NCBI GenBank assembly: GCA_049587755.1
Contig: JBAVEN010000020.1
Location: 1-64,000 of the forward strand
Reading direction: 5' to 3'
From: Bog-375 sp049587755
GTDB lineage: Bacteria; Acidobacteriota; Terriglobia; Bryobacterales; Bryobacteraceae
Length of the DNA: 64,000 bases
Positions 19,992 through 29,228 of the stretch are shown here, piece after piece (positions within the stretch are counted from its first letter, which is position 1; every line of letters begins with the position of its first letter). Made by a program: the position numbers and the translations under genes. Below the pieces are notes generated by a model, which made no database searches, had not been told where the DNA came from, and saw only the letters and a program-made list of their open reading frames with translations.

Positions 19992-21455
19992 ATGCGAACA
20001 CTGTTTCTGAATCCGCCGTCCTTTGAAGGATTCGATGGAGGCGCCGGCTCGCGCTGGCCTGCCTCGCGTGAAATCGAATCTTACTGGTATCCCGTGTGGC
20101 TCTGCTATCCCGCCGGCATGCTGCCTGACAGCAAGGTAGTGGATGCGCCGCCACACAAGATTTCGATCCCGCAGACCGTCGAGATGGCGAAGGATTTCGA
20201 GCTGCTGGTACTCTACACTTCCTCACCTGGCTTCCAGGTGGATGTGAAGATGGCGGAGATGATGAAGGACGCGAACCCTAAGCTGCGGGTGGCGTTTGTC
20301 GGCCCGCCGGTCACCATCGAGCCGGAAAAAACACTGCGGTCGACCAGCGCGATCGATTTCGTGGTGCGCCGCGAGTTCGACTACCAGATCGCGGATTACG
20401 CCACGGGAAAACCTCTAGCCGAGTTGCCCGGCGTGAGCTTCCGCCGCAACGGCGACGTGATCCACAACCCCGAGGCCCCCGCCATCGAGGATCTGGACGC
20501 GCTGCCCTGGGTGACCAGGACCTACAAGCGCGATCTCGACATCACGCGTTACAACGTCCCGTTTCTGCTCAACCCGTACATTTCTTTCTACACTACCCGC
20601 GGCTGCCCGGCGCTGTGCACGTTCTGCCTCTGGCCGCAGACGCACTCCGGCCACCGCTGGCGGCTGCGCTCGGCCGATGACGTGGCGGCGGAAGCCCGCT
20701 ACGCGCTCGAACAGTTTCCGAACATCAAGGAAATCTTCTTCGACGACGACACCTTCAACTACCGCAAGGACCGCACCATCGAGTTGTGCAAGAAGCTCAA
20801 GCCGCTGAAGTTCACCTGGTCCTGCACGTCGCGCGTCACCACCGATTACGAAACGCTGAAGGCGATGAAGGAGGCCGGCTGCCGGCTGCTGATTGTGGGC
20901 TACGAATCGGGCGACCAGCAGATCCTGAAGAACATCAAGAAGGGCGCCACCATCGAAATGGCCGAGCGCTTCACGGCCAACTGCAAGAAGCTGGACTTGA
21001 CGGTGCATGGCGATTACATCATCGGCCTGCCCGGCGAAACGCGGGAGACGATTCGCAAGACGATCGATTTCGCCAAGCGGATGGACACGGAAACCATCCA
21101 GGTCTCGATCGCCCACCCGTATCCCGGCACCGAGTTTTACGATTACGCCAAGAAGAACGACCTGCTCACCATCGATGCGCTGACCGATGAAACCGGCCAC
21201 CAGTTGCCGGTGGTGATCTACCCGGGCCTGGATCGCGCCGAGCTGGTGGATTGGGTAGAACGCTTCTACGGCGAGTATTTCTTCCGCCCGCGCGTGATCT
21301 GGCGCATCGTCAGAAAGGCCATCTTCAATTCGAGCGAGCGGCGGCGTCTGGCCAAGGAGGCGCGCGAGTATATGTCGCTGCGCTCCAAGCGCAAGAAGTT
21401 CGTGGCGGGCCACAAGGCCGCTGCGACCCCGGCGCCGGTTTCTTCCGGCGATTGA
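19992..21455 (+). CDS. hpnJ: Hopanoid biosynthesis radical SAM protein HpnJ
   Basis: A 487-aa protein with an N-terminal B12-binding-like segment (RTLFLNPPSFEGFDGGAGSR) and a radical SAM core whose CxxxCxxC is C205-PAL-C209-TF-C212. In characterised systems HpnJ forms the cyclitol ether head group of bacteriohopanetetrol from the glucosamine ether made by HpnI and HpnK. It leads a four-gene operon with two EamA halves and hpnI. No hpnK or shc is in the window. Confidence 0.9.
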   Translation: MRTLFLNPPSFEGFDGGAGSRWPASREIESYWYPVWLCYPAGMLPDSKVVDAPPHKISIPQTVEMAKDFELLVLYTSSPGFQVDVKMAEMMKDANPKLRVAFVGPPVTIEPEKTLRSTSAIDFVVRREFDYQIADYATGKPLAELPGVSFRRNGDVIHNPEAPAIEDLDALPWVTRTYKRDLDITRYNVPFLLNPYISFYTTRGCPALCTFCLWPQTHSGHRWRLRSADDVAAEARYALEQFPNIKEIFFDDDTFNYRKDRTIELCKKLKPLKFTWSCTSRVTTDYETLKAMKEAGCRLLIVGYESGDQQILKNIKKGATIEMAERFTANCKKLDLTVHGDYIIGLPGETRETIRKTIDFAKRMDTETIQVSIAHPYPGTEFYDYAKKNDLLTIDALTDETGHQLPVVIYPGLDRAELVDWVERFYGEYFFRPRVIWRIVRKAIFNSSERRRLAKEAREYMSLRSKRKKFVAGHKAAATPAPVSSGD

Positions 21456-21463
21456 CCCCTTCG

Positions 21464-21877
21464 ATGACATCGGAAGCCGCGCGGCTGCGCAGCAAGACCT
21501 GGGCCTGCGCCTTGATCGTAGTGCTGACCCAGGTCTTCGGCAATTTCTTTCTTAAACGGGGCATGCCTGCCGAGCTTGCGTCGCCGCTTGCGTACATCAC
21601 CGTGCTGTTCCGGCCGTGGGTGACGGTGGGCGTGTCGTTGCTGGTAGTGTGGTTGCTTTCGCGGATGACGCTGCTGAGCTGGGCGGATTTGAGCTACGTG
21701 CTGCCGGTGACCTCGCTCGGCTACGTGCTGGTGGCGTTCGTCGGCCGCTGGCTGCTGGATGAACGGATTACCCGCCAGCGCTGGGCCGGCATTCTATTGA
21801 TCGTGACCGGGGTGGCGCTGGTAGGCGGCGGCAGCGCGCCGCGGACATGGCGCGGGCAATCGGGGGAACCATCGTGA
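21464..21877 (+). CDS. Half-size EamA/DMT family transporter, first subunit
   Basis: 137 aa with four hydrophobic helices and the motif SWADLSYVLPVTSLGYVLVA plus a C-terminal LLLDER-type turn (LLDERITRQRWAGILLIVTGVAL), typical of one EamA repeat. It begins 8 bases after hpnJ stops and overlaps the next EamA gene by GTGA. Together with that gene it probably makes a heterodimeric transporter or flippase for the hopanoid head-group pathway (inferred from context). Confidence 0.85.
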   Translation: MTSEAARLRSKTWACALIVVLTQVFGNFFLKRGMPAELASPLAYITVLFRPWVTVGVSLLVVWLLSRMTLLSWADLSYVLPVTSLGYVLVAFVGRWLLDERITRQRWAGILLIVTGVALVGGGSAPRTWRGQSGEPS

Positions 21878-22236
21878 AGTGGTTGCTGATTGCCATCATA
21901 GTCGCCTCCACCAGCGTGGGCGAAGTGCTGCAGGCCATCGGCATGAGGCGGCATGGTGAGATCTGCGACTTCCGTCCCGGCGCTCTCGGCCGGGCAGCGA
22001 GCAGACTGGTATGCAACGGCGTCGTGATCGGCTCCGTGGTGGCGATGGCGGTTTCGTTCTTCGCTTACCTGGGACTGCTATCGTTCACGGACCTGAGCTT
22101 CGCGGTTCCGGTGACCGCGGTCACGTACGTGGTGGAAACGGTTTTGGCCAAATACGTTTTGAAAGAGCGCGTCAACTGGCTGCGCTGGGCGGGCGCGGCG
22201 ATTGTTCTCTGCGGCGTGGCGCTGGTTTCACTGTGA
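21874..22236 (+). CDS. Half-size EamA/DMT family transporter, second subunit
   Basis: About 120 aa from GTG 21874, whose GTGA overlaps the stop of the first half; an ATG at 21847 is in frame but less likely. Four helices, with SFTDLSFAVPVTAVTYVVET and LKERVNWLRWAGAAIVLCGVAL mirroring the first subunit. It overlaps hpnI by another GTGA. The double overlap points to fixed subunit stoichiometry. Confidence 0.85.
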   Translation: MKWLLIAIIVASTSVGEVLQAIGMRRHGEICDFRPGALGRAASRLVCNGVVIGSVVAMAVSFFAYLGLLSFTDLSFAVPVTAVTYVVETVLAKYVLKERVNWLRWAGAAIVLCGVALVSL

Positions 22237-23339
22237 CGCTGGTGCTGGCAGTGCCGGCGGTGGCGGCGGCCGTGTACTACCTCCTGGCGCTCATCGCGGC
22301 GGTGCGGTGGGGAAGGCAACCGGCGACGTCGAACCCGAATCAGCCTGCCATCTCCATCCTCAAGCCCATTCATGGCCGCGATCCCGGCTTCTACGCCTGC
22401 ATCCGCTCCCACGCCGCGCAGCGCTATCCCGAGTTCGAAATCCTGTTCGGCGTTAGCGATGCGGGCGACCCGGCAGTAGAAGACATCGAGAGCTTGCAGC
22501 GGGAATTTCCCCAACTGCCGATCTCCCTTCACGTCGTATCCACCACCGCGCCCAACGCAAAGGCCGGGGTATTGGCCGAACTGGCGCGCCACGCCCGTCA
22601 CCCGGTTCTACTGGTGAACGACGGTGACATTTTCGTTCCGCCGGACTATCTTGACGCCGTGGCGGCGACTCTGGCGGAGACCGGAACCGGCCTGGTCACG
22701 TGCCTCTATCGTGCGCACGGCGGCTCGGCAGCGACGCGTCTGGAGGCGCTCGGCATCGCCACCGATTTCGCTCCCAGCGTGCTCGTTGCCCGGCTGCTGG
22801 GAGTGGCGGAATTCGCGCTCGGCTCGACCATGGCCTTCCGCGCCGACACGCTGCGCACCATCGGCGGTTTCGAAACCATCTTCGACTACCTGGCTGACGA
22901 TTACCAGCTTGGGCGCCGCATCCACCAGCTCGGGTTTCACATCGCCTTCGCGGAGTTGGTGGTGGAAACCAATCTGGGGGCGGGCTCCTGGCGCGACGTC
23001 TGGCGCCACCAGTTGCGCTGGGCGCGCACCATACGCGTCTCGCGGTTTTCCGGGTACTGCGGCTCGATTGTCACCCATGCCACTTTGTGGAGCCTGGTGG
23101 CGCTGTTGGCTGGAGCGTGGTGGGTAGCCATTCCGGTCCTGGCGCTGCGCATCGCCGCCGGCGCTTGGATCGCCACCGAGGTTTTGGACGACCACAACGC
23201 GGCCCGCTGTGCGGCGCTGATTCCTGTCCGCGATCTGCTCGGGTTCGCGGTCTGGCTCGCGGGACTTTTCGGTACCACGGTCGAATGGCGCGGCCTTACA
23301 CTGCGGCTTCGCCCGGACGGGAGGATTCAGCCCATTTAA
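22233..23339 (+). CDS. hpnI: Hopanoid glycosyltransferase HpnI (ceramide-glucosyltransferase-like)
   Basis: 368 aa from GTG 22233. An N-terminal membrane helix precedes a GT2/GT21 domain with AISILKPIHGRDPGFY, LLVNDGDIFVPPDYL (metal-binding Asp), DYLADDYQLGRRI and QLRWARTIR (the QxxRW-type motif), then C-terminal helices. HpnI is known to add N-acetylglucosamine to bacteriohopanetetrol. It is the last gene of the operon, with its start overlapping the second EamA gene. Confidence 0.88.
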   Translation: MTLVLAVPAVAAAVYYLLALIAAVRWGRQPATSNPNQPAISILKPIHGRDPGFYACIRSHAAQRYPEFEILFGVSDAGDPAVEDIESLQREFPQLPISLHVVSTTAPNAKAGVLAELARHARHPVLLVNDGDIFVPPDYLDAVAATLAETGTGLVTCLYRAHGGSAATRLEALGIATDFAPSVLVARLLGVAEFALGSTMAFRADTLRTIGGFETIFDYLADDYQLGRRIHQLGFHIAFAELVVETNLGAGSWRDVWRHQLRWARTIRVSRFSGYCGSIVTHATLWSLVALLAGAWWVAIPVLALRIAAGAWIATEVLDDHNAARCAALIPVRDLLGFAVWLAGLFGTTVEWRGLTLRLRPDGRIQPI

Positions 23340-23346
23340 GCAGTTT

Positions 23347-23376
23347 CAGACCTAATTATGTTAAACTTACGGTCTG
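23347..23376. promoter_or_regulatory. Inverted repeat around the adk promoter region
   Basis: CAGACC (23347-23352) and GGTCTG (23371-23376) flank an AT-rich 18-base core containing TATGTT, a possible -10. It lies just upstream of the adk Shine-Dalgarno GGAGG and could be an operator or mRNA hairpin. Confidence 0.3.
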
Positions 23377-23385
23377 GAGGCTGTA

Positions 23386-24057
23386 GTGATCCTGTTGTTG
23401 TTTGGGCCGCCGGGCTGTGGTAAAGGTACGCAAGCGACTTCCCTTGCCGAGAAATTCCACATACCGGCCATCTCCACGGGTGAAGTGTTTCGCGCCGAAT
23501 GCAAAGCGGGAACGGAACTGGGCAAGCAGGCCAGCGTCATCATGCAGGCTGGCGGCCTGGTGGGCGATGACATTGTCAACGGCATCGTTGCAAGCCGCAT
23601 TTCGCGGCGGGACTGCGCCAGAGGCTTCCTGTTGGATGGCTACCCGCGCACCGTGCCGCAGGCGCAGAACTTCGCACGGCTGCTAGCCGAACGCGGCCTG
23701 CCGGAGCCGGTGGTGATCCACCTCGACGTGCCGGACCGCGTTTTGGTGGCGCGTTTGACCGCCCGCCGCCAGTGCCCCAAGTGCCTGAAGATTTACAATC
23801 TGCAGTCGCAGCCGCCGCGGATTGCGGGTTATTGCGACGAAGACGGCACAGGGTTGCTGACGCGCGAGGACGATCAGGAATCCGTGATTCGCGACCGGCT
23901 GCATGCCTACAGCCAGCTCACCGGCCCGATTCTCGACTGGTACGGGCCGGCGCGCGTCCACACGGTGGATGGCGCGCAGCCGCCGGAGCAGGTAGCGCGG
24001 GCTATCGAGCAAGCTGTAATCGAAGCAACCGGCAAGACGCCCGTCACGGTTCGATAG
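23386..24057 (+). CDS. adk: Adenylate kinase
   Basis: A 223-aa long-form adenylate kinase (ATP + AMP = 2 ADP). The P-loop GPPGCGKGT is at residues 7-15, the AMP-binding STGEVFR at 30-36 and DGYPRT at 84-89. The LID carries zinc ligands C130-x2-C133-x16-C150-x2-D153. GTG 23386 has GGAGG 5 bases upstream. The copy stands outside the usual ribosomal-protein operon; a second adk elsewhere in the genome is possible. Confidence 0.93.
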   Translation: MILLLFGPPGCGKGTQATSLAEKFHIPAISTGEVFRAECKAGTELGKQASVIMQAGGLVGDDIVNGIVASRISRRDCARGFLLDGYPRTVPQAQNFARLLAERGLPEPVVIHLDVPDRVLVARLTARRQCPKCLKIYNLQSQPPRIAGYCDEDGTGLLTREDDQESVIRDRLHAYSQLTGPILDWYGPARVHTVDGAQPPEQVARAIEQAVIEATGKTPVTVR

Positions 24058-24097
24058 CGGCTTGACCGGCGCGCGCGAGATGGTTCTGGCCGCTGGT

Positions 24098-27000
24098 TTA
24101 GCTTTCGCTGCTAGCGTCGCCAAATAGCGGATCTGCGCCGATGGTGCCTGTCAACTCATTCAGGTAAGCCGGCGAGTTGACCCGCGCCAGCGTATCCTGG
24201 GCAACCCGCAAGCGCGCTTCCAAATCGAGTTGCGGCGGGATTTCCAACTGCGAAGCGCGGAATTCCTCCAGCGCCCGCACGTGACGCTGCCACAATTCGA
24301 TTTCTTTGCGCTGCCGCGTGCACAAGCGCTCACGGTACCAATCGCTAGCCAGAACGGCCTCGCGGGTGAATTGCGCGCGCAAGCGCGGATCCTGGAGCGT
24401 CATCCCCTGGTAGCAGCCGTGCACCATGATCTCGAGCAATGCACGGAGCGGCGGGCAGGCATCTTCCACGCTCCCATCTTCGAAATACGCCTGCGCCACA
24501 CGGCGTTGGCTTTCCACGATGGCGTCCACCCCGGAAGCGAACATGGCCAGATCTTGTGTCTCCGGGCGCAACAGCTCTTCCGGGAACACCGCATCGGGCG
24601 TTTCGAAAATGCGTCCCAGGAAGACATCGGCAAAACGCCGCGTGATGCGGTAGCCGAGCCTGCTGGCCAGCACGACGCGGCCGTCCATGCAGAAATCCTC
24701 TACCTTTTCGAGGTAGCCGTTTTCGATCAGGAAGCGGGGGTCGCGCTCTTCCACCCTCATCCTGCACCAAAGCTCCGGAACCAGCATGCTGATATCGTGC
24801 TCGACGCGGTAGTGCGGGCCGACGTAGCCGGCCGAGGTGGTAACCACCGCATACTCGGCCAGGATCATGGAAACCAGCGCATTGTTCACGTCGATCACCG
24901 GCAGCAGGGCGTTGAACGGCCCCTTGGTGAGGGCTCCCTCGCTGCCAAAGCCGGTAGTGGAAGGCGACTTGCCGGTGAGGCTGGAGATAAACTCCATGAA
25001 CAGCTCCGGCGTTTCCTGGTAGTGGATTGGACTGTAGACCGCCAATGGCGCGATACCCAGCTTCGGTTCCGGCTGGTTGTTGCGGCGGCCGGGCAAAACG
25101 GCGTTGACCGGAAAAAACACAGCCTGATTCTCGGGAATGCCGCGGTCCAGGCGGGCAGTGATTTCGGCCAGGTAGGTCTCGCGGGCATGCACGAGGTCCG
25201 GCCGCTTCTGCAGATACCGGGGGTTCTTCGATGGCTTGCCATCCACCAGCCGCGGATGCGCGGAGGACACCACGTAAGCGCCGTTTTCCGAAGCCGCGAA
25301 GCTCGAAATCAGTTGCTTCATGGGCGGGCTGAAGCGGTCGAACTCGACGACGTGATCGACCAGGCGCTGGGCGTCCTCGCGGGTGAGAGGCTGGAAGTTG
25401 GAGAGGAAAGTCTCCGGGCTGGCGATATCGGCTTCGGCTTGCTGATCGGCGCCGCGGTGAATGCCTTCGTCCGGCCGCTGAAACAGCATGGCTTCGCAAT
25501 TGGCCACCAGTTTGACGCTGAGGTTGCGGTACTTCGCGTCCAGATAGGAAAGCGCATCGCGCGGCAGCAGAACAGACGCCGTGATATCGTCTTCCATCTG
25601 CACCTTGTCGGCCGGATGAAAATCCGGGCGGAGCTTGTAAATGCGCCAGGAGCCGTCCGGGTCGTAACCCACCCGGAGGTAATTGCTGACCAGTCTTTCG
25701 CCGTCAAACTTAAGCTCGTGGCCGAGGAAGCCGTTGATGCGGTCCACGGTGAAGTGCTCGCGCCACCGATCGCCCCATTCGGGCCGGTAGTAGCGCTTGA
25801 CGGTGCAAACAAGCTGGCGGATGGTTTGGGGCAGGCTGCGCACCCACTGGTTGTGTTCGTCGGTGTAATCGCCGGAGGCGGTGAGCAGCTTGATCACCGA
25901 GCCGAGCGACCGCTCGAGGCTGAGAATCGGCCGGTTCGCGCGGTGTCCGGGGCGGCCGTCGCGGAAGATGTGCGAATGATCTTTATTGAGTATGGCCGCC
26001 ACCTGATCCATGTCGTTGCGGTAGTCCTTGACGAACACCGGACCCTTGAGCAGAAGGGAGGCGATGGATTTAGAGATTTCGCTCTTGCCGCCGCCGGAAA
26101 CGGTGGAAGGTTTGTGACAGAGGGTGCCATCCGGGCGCGAGCCGACCAGCCGCCAGGCGGTACCGGTAAGCTGCTTTTCGAGCCGAAGCCGGAAGCCCGA
26201 AGGAAGCACGTAAACCTCTTCGGCACGCAGTGGGATCTGCCGGCGCTGGCCCTGCGATTCCCAGCAGACGATCCCTTCGCGAACGCCGAACGTCGAGGAC
26301 TCGGGAACGTATAGGATGCTGGGGAAGCGGCGGTCCACGGCGTGACCTTCCGGTTGGACCTCGGCACGGTTGCCCAGCAGGCGCATAGCCGCTTCAAACG
26401 TGGTGCTTTTCAGGCGCACGGTGCGATTGGCGATGAAATCCTGACCGAGGATGTAGGAAGGGAAGGCGATGGCGCCGCCGGCGTGCTCCTCCTCGCATAG
26501 CCCATACAGATTGGCTGCGAAGCTGATTTGGGTTTTGACTTCCTTCTTGCAATAGCCGAAGTAATTGTCGGCGATGATGGTTACCATGACGCCGGACTGG
26601 TCGCGGCAGGCGACCTTGAAAGGCCTGCCGCCGTTGTAGAGCTCATCCGGCTGGCTCCAGCACATGCCGTCGCGTTTCTGCCGTTCGGTCGCCAGGCCGG
26701 CGTGTGGCAGGCCCAGATCCGCCTTGCGGACCGAGGCAAGGTGAGGAGCCAGAATGACGCAGCCGGAATGGCCGGTCCAATGGAGGACGTCGAGAGCCGC
26801 GTCATTTTCCGGCAAGTACGGATCGCCGCCGTTGCCGAAGAGGCACTCCACGAAATCCAGGTTGGCAACCAGCGTTCCGGGAGCGAAGAAGCGGATCTCC
26901 ATGCTTAGTTCCGGCTCCCGACTGGTGGCGGGGCAAACCACCGGCCGCAGGAGCAGCGAAACGAACAAGCCGATCGCCTCAGCTTCGGCAGCGGTATACG

Positions 27001-27514
27001 GCAGCGCCAGCACGTCCTGTGGGGGATCGAGGGCCATCTGCAGCAGGGCGGCGAAAACGGGCTTGGGGACGGCGATCTTGTCGGCAGCGATGGGCAAACC
27101 ACCTTCCGCGACATGGAAGGCGCCTTGCGTGGTGCGGCGGTCGTTCTTGGGATTGTGCAGGACGCCTTGCGCCACGCGGTAGGAATCGAGATACGGCGAG
27201 TGAAAATGCTCCGCGCCGGGCGGAAACGAGAGGGCGCGCGCCATCCCGGGCAGATCGAGGGTCAGCGTGCGGGATGCGAGGCGTGGCGCTCCCTGCGGGC
27301 AAACATCCTTCAGATAACGATCAAGGAAACTTTGGATTCGCGCATCCACCGGACAGAGAAGGTCTCGCAGCAGTTGTTCTTTCTGGTGGATATTCCGGAG
27401 GAGGGGGCCGGCAAGCTGGAGGAAGTACGGGTCCGAGGTGGTGCGGGGAGTGGATCGGCCCAATGCCGCGAGTTTGAGACTGATGTAGCGTTCGAGTGCT
27501 CGATAGGTGTCCAT
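24098..27514 (-). CDS. Large protein, probable PPi-dependent phosphoenolpyruvate carboxykinase
   Basis: 1138 aa, soluble, no signal peptide. The length matches the ~130-kDa PPi-type PEP carboxykinases known from Entamoeba and propionibacteria, which make oxaloacetate/PEP using pyrophosphate. A phosphate-binding SGGGKSEIS at about 473-481 resembles the PEPCK kinase-1 loop (GxGKT/S). Upstream blocks VANLDFVECLFGNGGDPYLPE (about 216-236, given here in part), NYFGYCKKEVKTQIS (317-331) and EEEHAGGAIAFPSY (341-354) look like conserved active-site segments. Annotation as an uncharacterised protein would also be common. It is convergent with adk. Confidence 0.65.
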   Translation of the reverse strand: MDTYRALERYISLKLAALGRSTPRTTSDPYFLQLAGPLLRNIHQKEQLLRDLLCPVDARIQSFLDRYLKDVCPQGAPRLASRTLTLDLPGMARALSFPPGAEHFHSPYLDSYRVAQGVLHNPKNDRRTTQGAFHVAEGGLPIAADKIAVPKPVFAALLQMALDPPQDVLALPYTAAEAEAIGLFVSLLLRPVVCPATSREPELSMEIRFFAPGTLVANLDFVECLFGNGGDPYLPENDAALDVLHWTGHSGCVILAPHLASVRKADLGLPHAGLATERQKRDGMCWSQPDELYNGGRPFKVACRDQSGVMVTIIADNYFGYCKKEVKTQISFAANLYGLCEEEHAGGAIAFPSYILGQDFIANRTVRLKSTTFEAAMRLLGNRAEVQPEGHAVDRRFPSILYVPESSTFGVREGIVCWESQGQRRQIPLRAEEVYVLPSGFRLRLEKQLTGTAWRLVGSRPDGTLCHKPSTVSGGGKSEISKSIASLLLKGPVFVKDYRNDMDQVAAILNKDHSHIFRDGRPGHRANRPILSLERSLGSVIKLLTASGDYTDEHNQWVRSLPQTIRQLVCTVKRYYRPEWGDRWREHFTVDRINGFLGHELKFDGERLVSNYLRVGYDPDGSWRIYKLRPDFHPADKVQMEDDITASVLLPRDALSYLDAKYRNLSVKLVANCEAMLFQRPDEGIHRGADQQAEADIASPETFLSNFQPLTREDAQRLVDHVVEFDRFSPPMKQLISSFAASENGAYVVSSAHPRLVDGKPSKNPRYLQKRPDLVHARETYLAEITARLDRGIPENQAVFFPVNAVLPGRRNNQPEPKLGIAPLAVYSPIHYQETPELFMEFISSLTGKSPSTTGFGSEGALTKGPFNALLPVIDVNNALVSMILAEYAVVTTSAGYVGPHYRVEHDISMLVPELWCRMRVEERDPRFLIENGYLEKVEDFCMDGRVVLASRLGYRITRRFADVFLGRIFETPDAVFPEELLRPETQDLAMFASGVDAIVESQRRVAQAYFEDGSVEDACPPLRALLEIMVHGCYQGMTLQDPRLRAQFTREAVLASDWYRERLCTRQRKEIELWQRHVRALEEFRASQLEIPPQLDLEARLRVAQDTLARVNSPAYLNELTGTIGADPLFGDASSES

Positions 27515-27729
27515 GCGGAACCAAGTGGCGGCGACGGCGGGGCGCCGCTTCTTTCTAGCTTAGCCGTTCGCGAAATGCCGCTGCCGGCGCAACCACGAGA
27601 CCGGCGCGGGTCAGTCACCGGCGTTGGCGGCGAGCCACAGGCGCGACTGAGCGGTTTGGGCGTTAATGAAAGCCAGGCAAATCCAGTTCGCTATGGTACC
27701 ATTTTGGATGCAGGCCCTTGCATCGCGCC

Positions 27730-27823
<94 letters not shown>

Positions 27824-27977
27824 GAATTGAGCCGGGATTTCATTTCAAGACCAGGAATGTGAGGCTCGGAGCGGTGTGCGGCATGAAATGGGCGAGATTC
27901 TCCGCCCCGACTCGGAGTTGACTCGTACGCGCTCGCGACGCTACAGTGAGAGTGTCCTTTTCCGCTCGATCCCGCCA

Positions 27978-28055
27978 GTCCCCATCGTCTAGCCCGGCCT
28001 AGGACATCGCCCTTTCACGGCGGTAACGGGGGTTCGAATCCCCCTGGGGACGCCA
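27978..28055 (+). tRNA. tRNA-Glu (TTC)
   Basis: Acceptor GTCCCCA/TGGGGAC, anticodon loop CTTTCAC (anticodon TTC), T-arm GGGGGTTCGAATCCCCC, discriminator G and encoded CCA at 28053-28055. It lies about 155 bases after tRNA-Ser and directly before the 26-kb redox cluster. Confidence 0.97.
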
Positions 28056-28369
28056 AACCAAAACAGACGAGTCGACGACGCCTGACCGGCGCTGGGCAGA
28101 TTAGTGTCGCTAGGGCGATGCGCGAGGCTCAGGGAGGCACTGGATCGGAATGCGAGAAATCGCACATTGGTGCCAGCCCTATTGACGGCAGTGGGGCAAC
28201 TCGGATAGTCTTTTGCGGACGAGGGGAAAAAGGGGCTGCTGTGTTCCGGCATTTGTCTGTCGCACTGCTGGCAACAGGAGTAGGATGCGCTCAGGGCTCG
28301 CTCTGCTTGACCCCCCGTTGCTCGATGCAGACGACCACGGAATTGCGACAGCCGCAAGGAGGAAATTAG
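28056..28369. other. Intergenic leader of the redox cluster, 314 bases
   Basis: Apart from the promoter candidate at 28182-28209 and a strong AAGGAGG just before the next ATG, I see no gene or attachment-site repeat here. The 160-base distance between the promoter candidate and the first start leaves room for a long 5' leader. Confidence 0.4.
28182..28209 (+). promoter_or_regulatory. Candidate promoter of the redox cluster
   Basis: TTGACG at 28182-28187, a 16-base spacer, and GATAGT at 28204-28209. The -35 matches consensus at 5 of 6 and the -10 at 4 of 6. It is the best housekeeping-type promoter I find before the first gene of the cluster. Confidence 0.35.
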
Positions 28370-29182
28370 ATGCCGGTTCTACAACAGGGAAGCAGTGGCC
28401 CCGAGGTTGCCAATCTGCAAAACAAGCTGCGCGCACGCGGCTTCAATCCGGGAGCATCCGATGGCTCTTTCGGTCCGGGAACTGCGGCGGCTGTGGCGGC
28501 TTTCCAACGCAGCGCCGGGCTGCCCGCCGACGGCGTGGTGGGTCCTCAAACGGCGGCTGCACTGGCCCTTGTGGCGCCAGCCCCGGTTGTTTCCGCAATT
28601 CCCGCGGTCACGGTTGCGATGGTATGCCAGATGTTTCCGAATACGCCGGCCCTCAACATACAAGATAACCTGCCGGTCGTGCTGAACGCTCTGGTGGCGC
28701 CTCAACTGGCCAACAAGGCGATGATCCTGATGGCGCTGGGCACGATCCGTGCAGAGACTGAGTCGTTCCTACCCATCAGCGAGGGTCAATCTCCGTACAA
28801 CACGTCACCGGGCGGACATCCGTTCGACCTGTACGATTCCAGGGCGGACCTAGGAAACCAGGGGCCACCGGACGGCGAGCAGTTCAAAGGACGCGGGTTC
28901 ATCCAGCTCACTGGCCGCACCAACTACCAGGTCCATGGAAACGCCATCGGGCTGGGCAATCAACTGATCGAGAACCCCGACCTCGCCAACGATCCTGCGG
29001 TTGCGGCCCAACTGCTCGCCAGTTTTCTGAAGAGCCGCGAACAGGGTATCACGGCAGCGCTGGCCAGAGGGGACTTGGCCACAGCGCGCCGCCTGGTCAA
29101 CGGCGGTTCCAACGGTATTGACCGATTTACCGACGCTTATAACATCGGTAAGTCGCTCCTGCCGGACTCAATCTCCGCTTGA
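28370..29182 (+). CDS. Peptidoglycan-binding protein with GH19/lysozyme-like catalytic domain
   Basis: 270 aa with no signal peptide. Residues ~3-62 are a PG_binding_1 repeat (QQGSSGPEVANLQNKLRARG...DGSFGPGTAAAVAAFQ). Residues ~85-265 resemble GH19 chitinase/endolysin-like domains, with RAETESFLPISEG (catalytic Glu region), FKGRGFIQLTGRTNY and LVNGGSNGIDRF. The pairing is typical of phage endolysins and cell-wall hydrolases, sometimes toxins. AAGGAGG gives a strong start. It is the first gene of the 26-kb run but its wall-directed role differs from the redox genes after it. Confidence 0.82.
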   Translation: MPVLQQGSSGPEVANLQNKLRARGFNPGASDGSFGPGTAAAVAAFQRSAGLPADGVVGPQTAAALALVAPAPVVSAIPAVTVAMVCQMFPNTPALNIQDNLPVVLNALVAPQLANKAMILMALGTIRAETESFLPISEGQSPYNTSPGGHPFDLYDSRADLGNQGPPDGEQFKGRGFIQLTGRTNYQVHGNAIGLGNQLIENPDLANDPAVAAQLLASFLKSREQGITAALARGDLATARRLVNGGSNGIDRFTDAYNIGKSLLPDSISA

Positions 29183-29228
29183 CGTGCGCTGGGAACAGGC
29201 ATAGTATTACCAGCACAAGAGGGGAAAC

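Noticed and set aside
24230..26314. 694-codon plus-strand frame inside the 1138-aa minus-strand gene
   Set aside because: Antisense shadow without domains; the minus frame has conserved-looking blocks and a P-loop.
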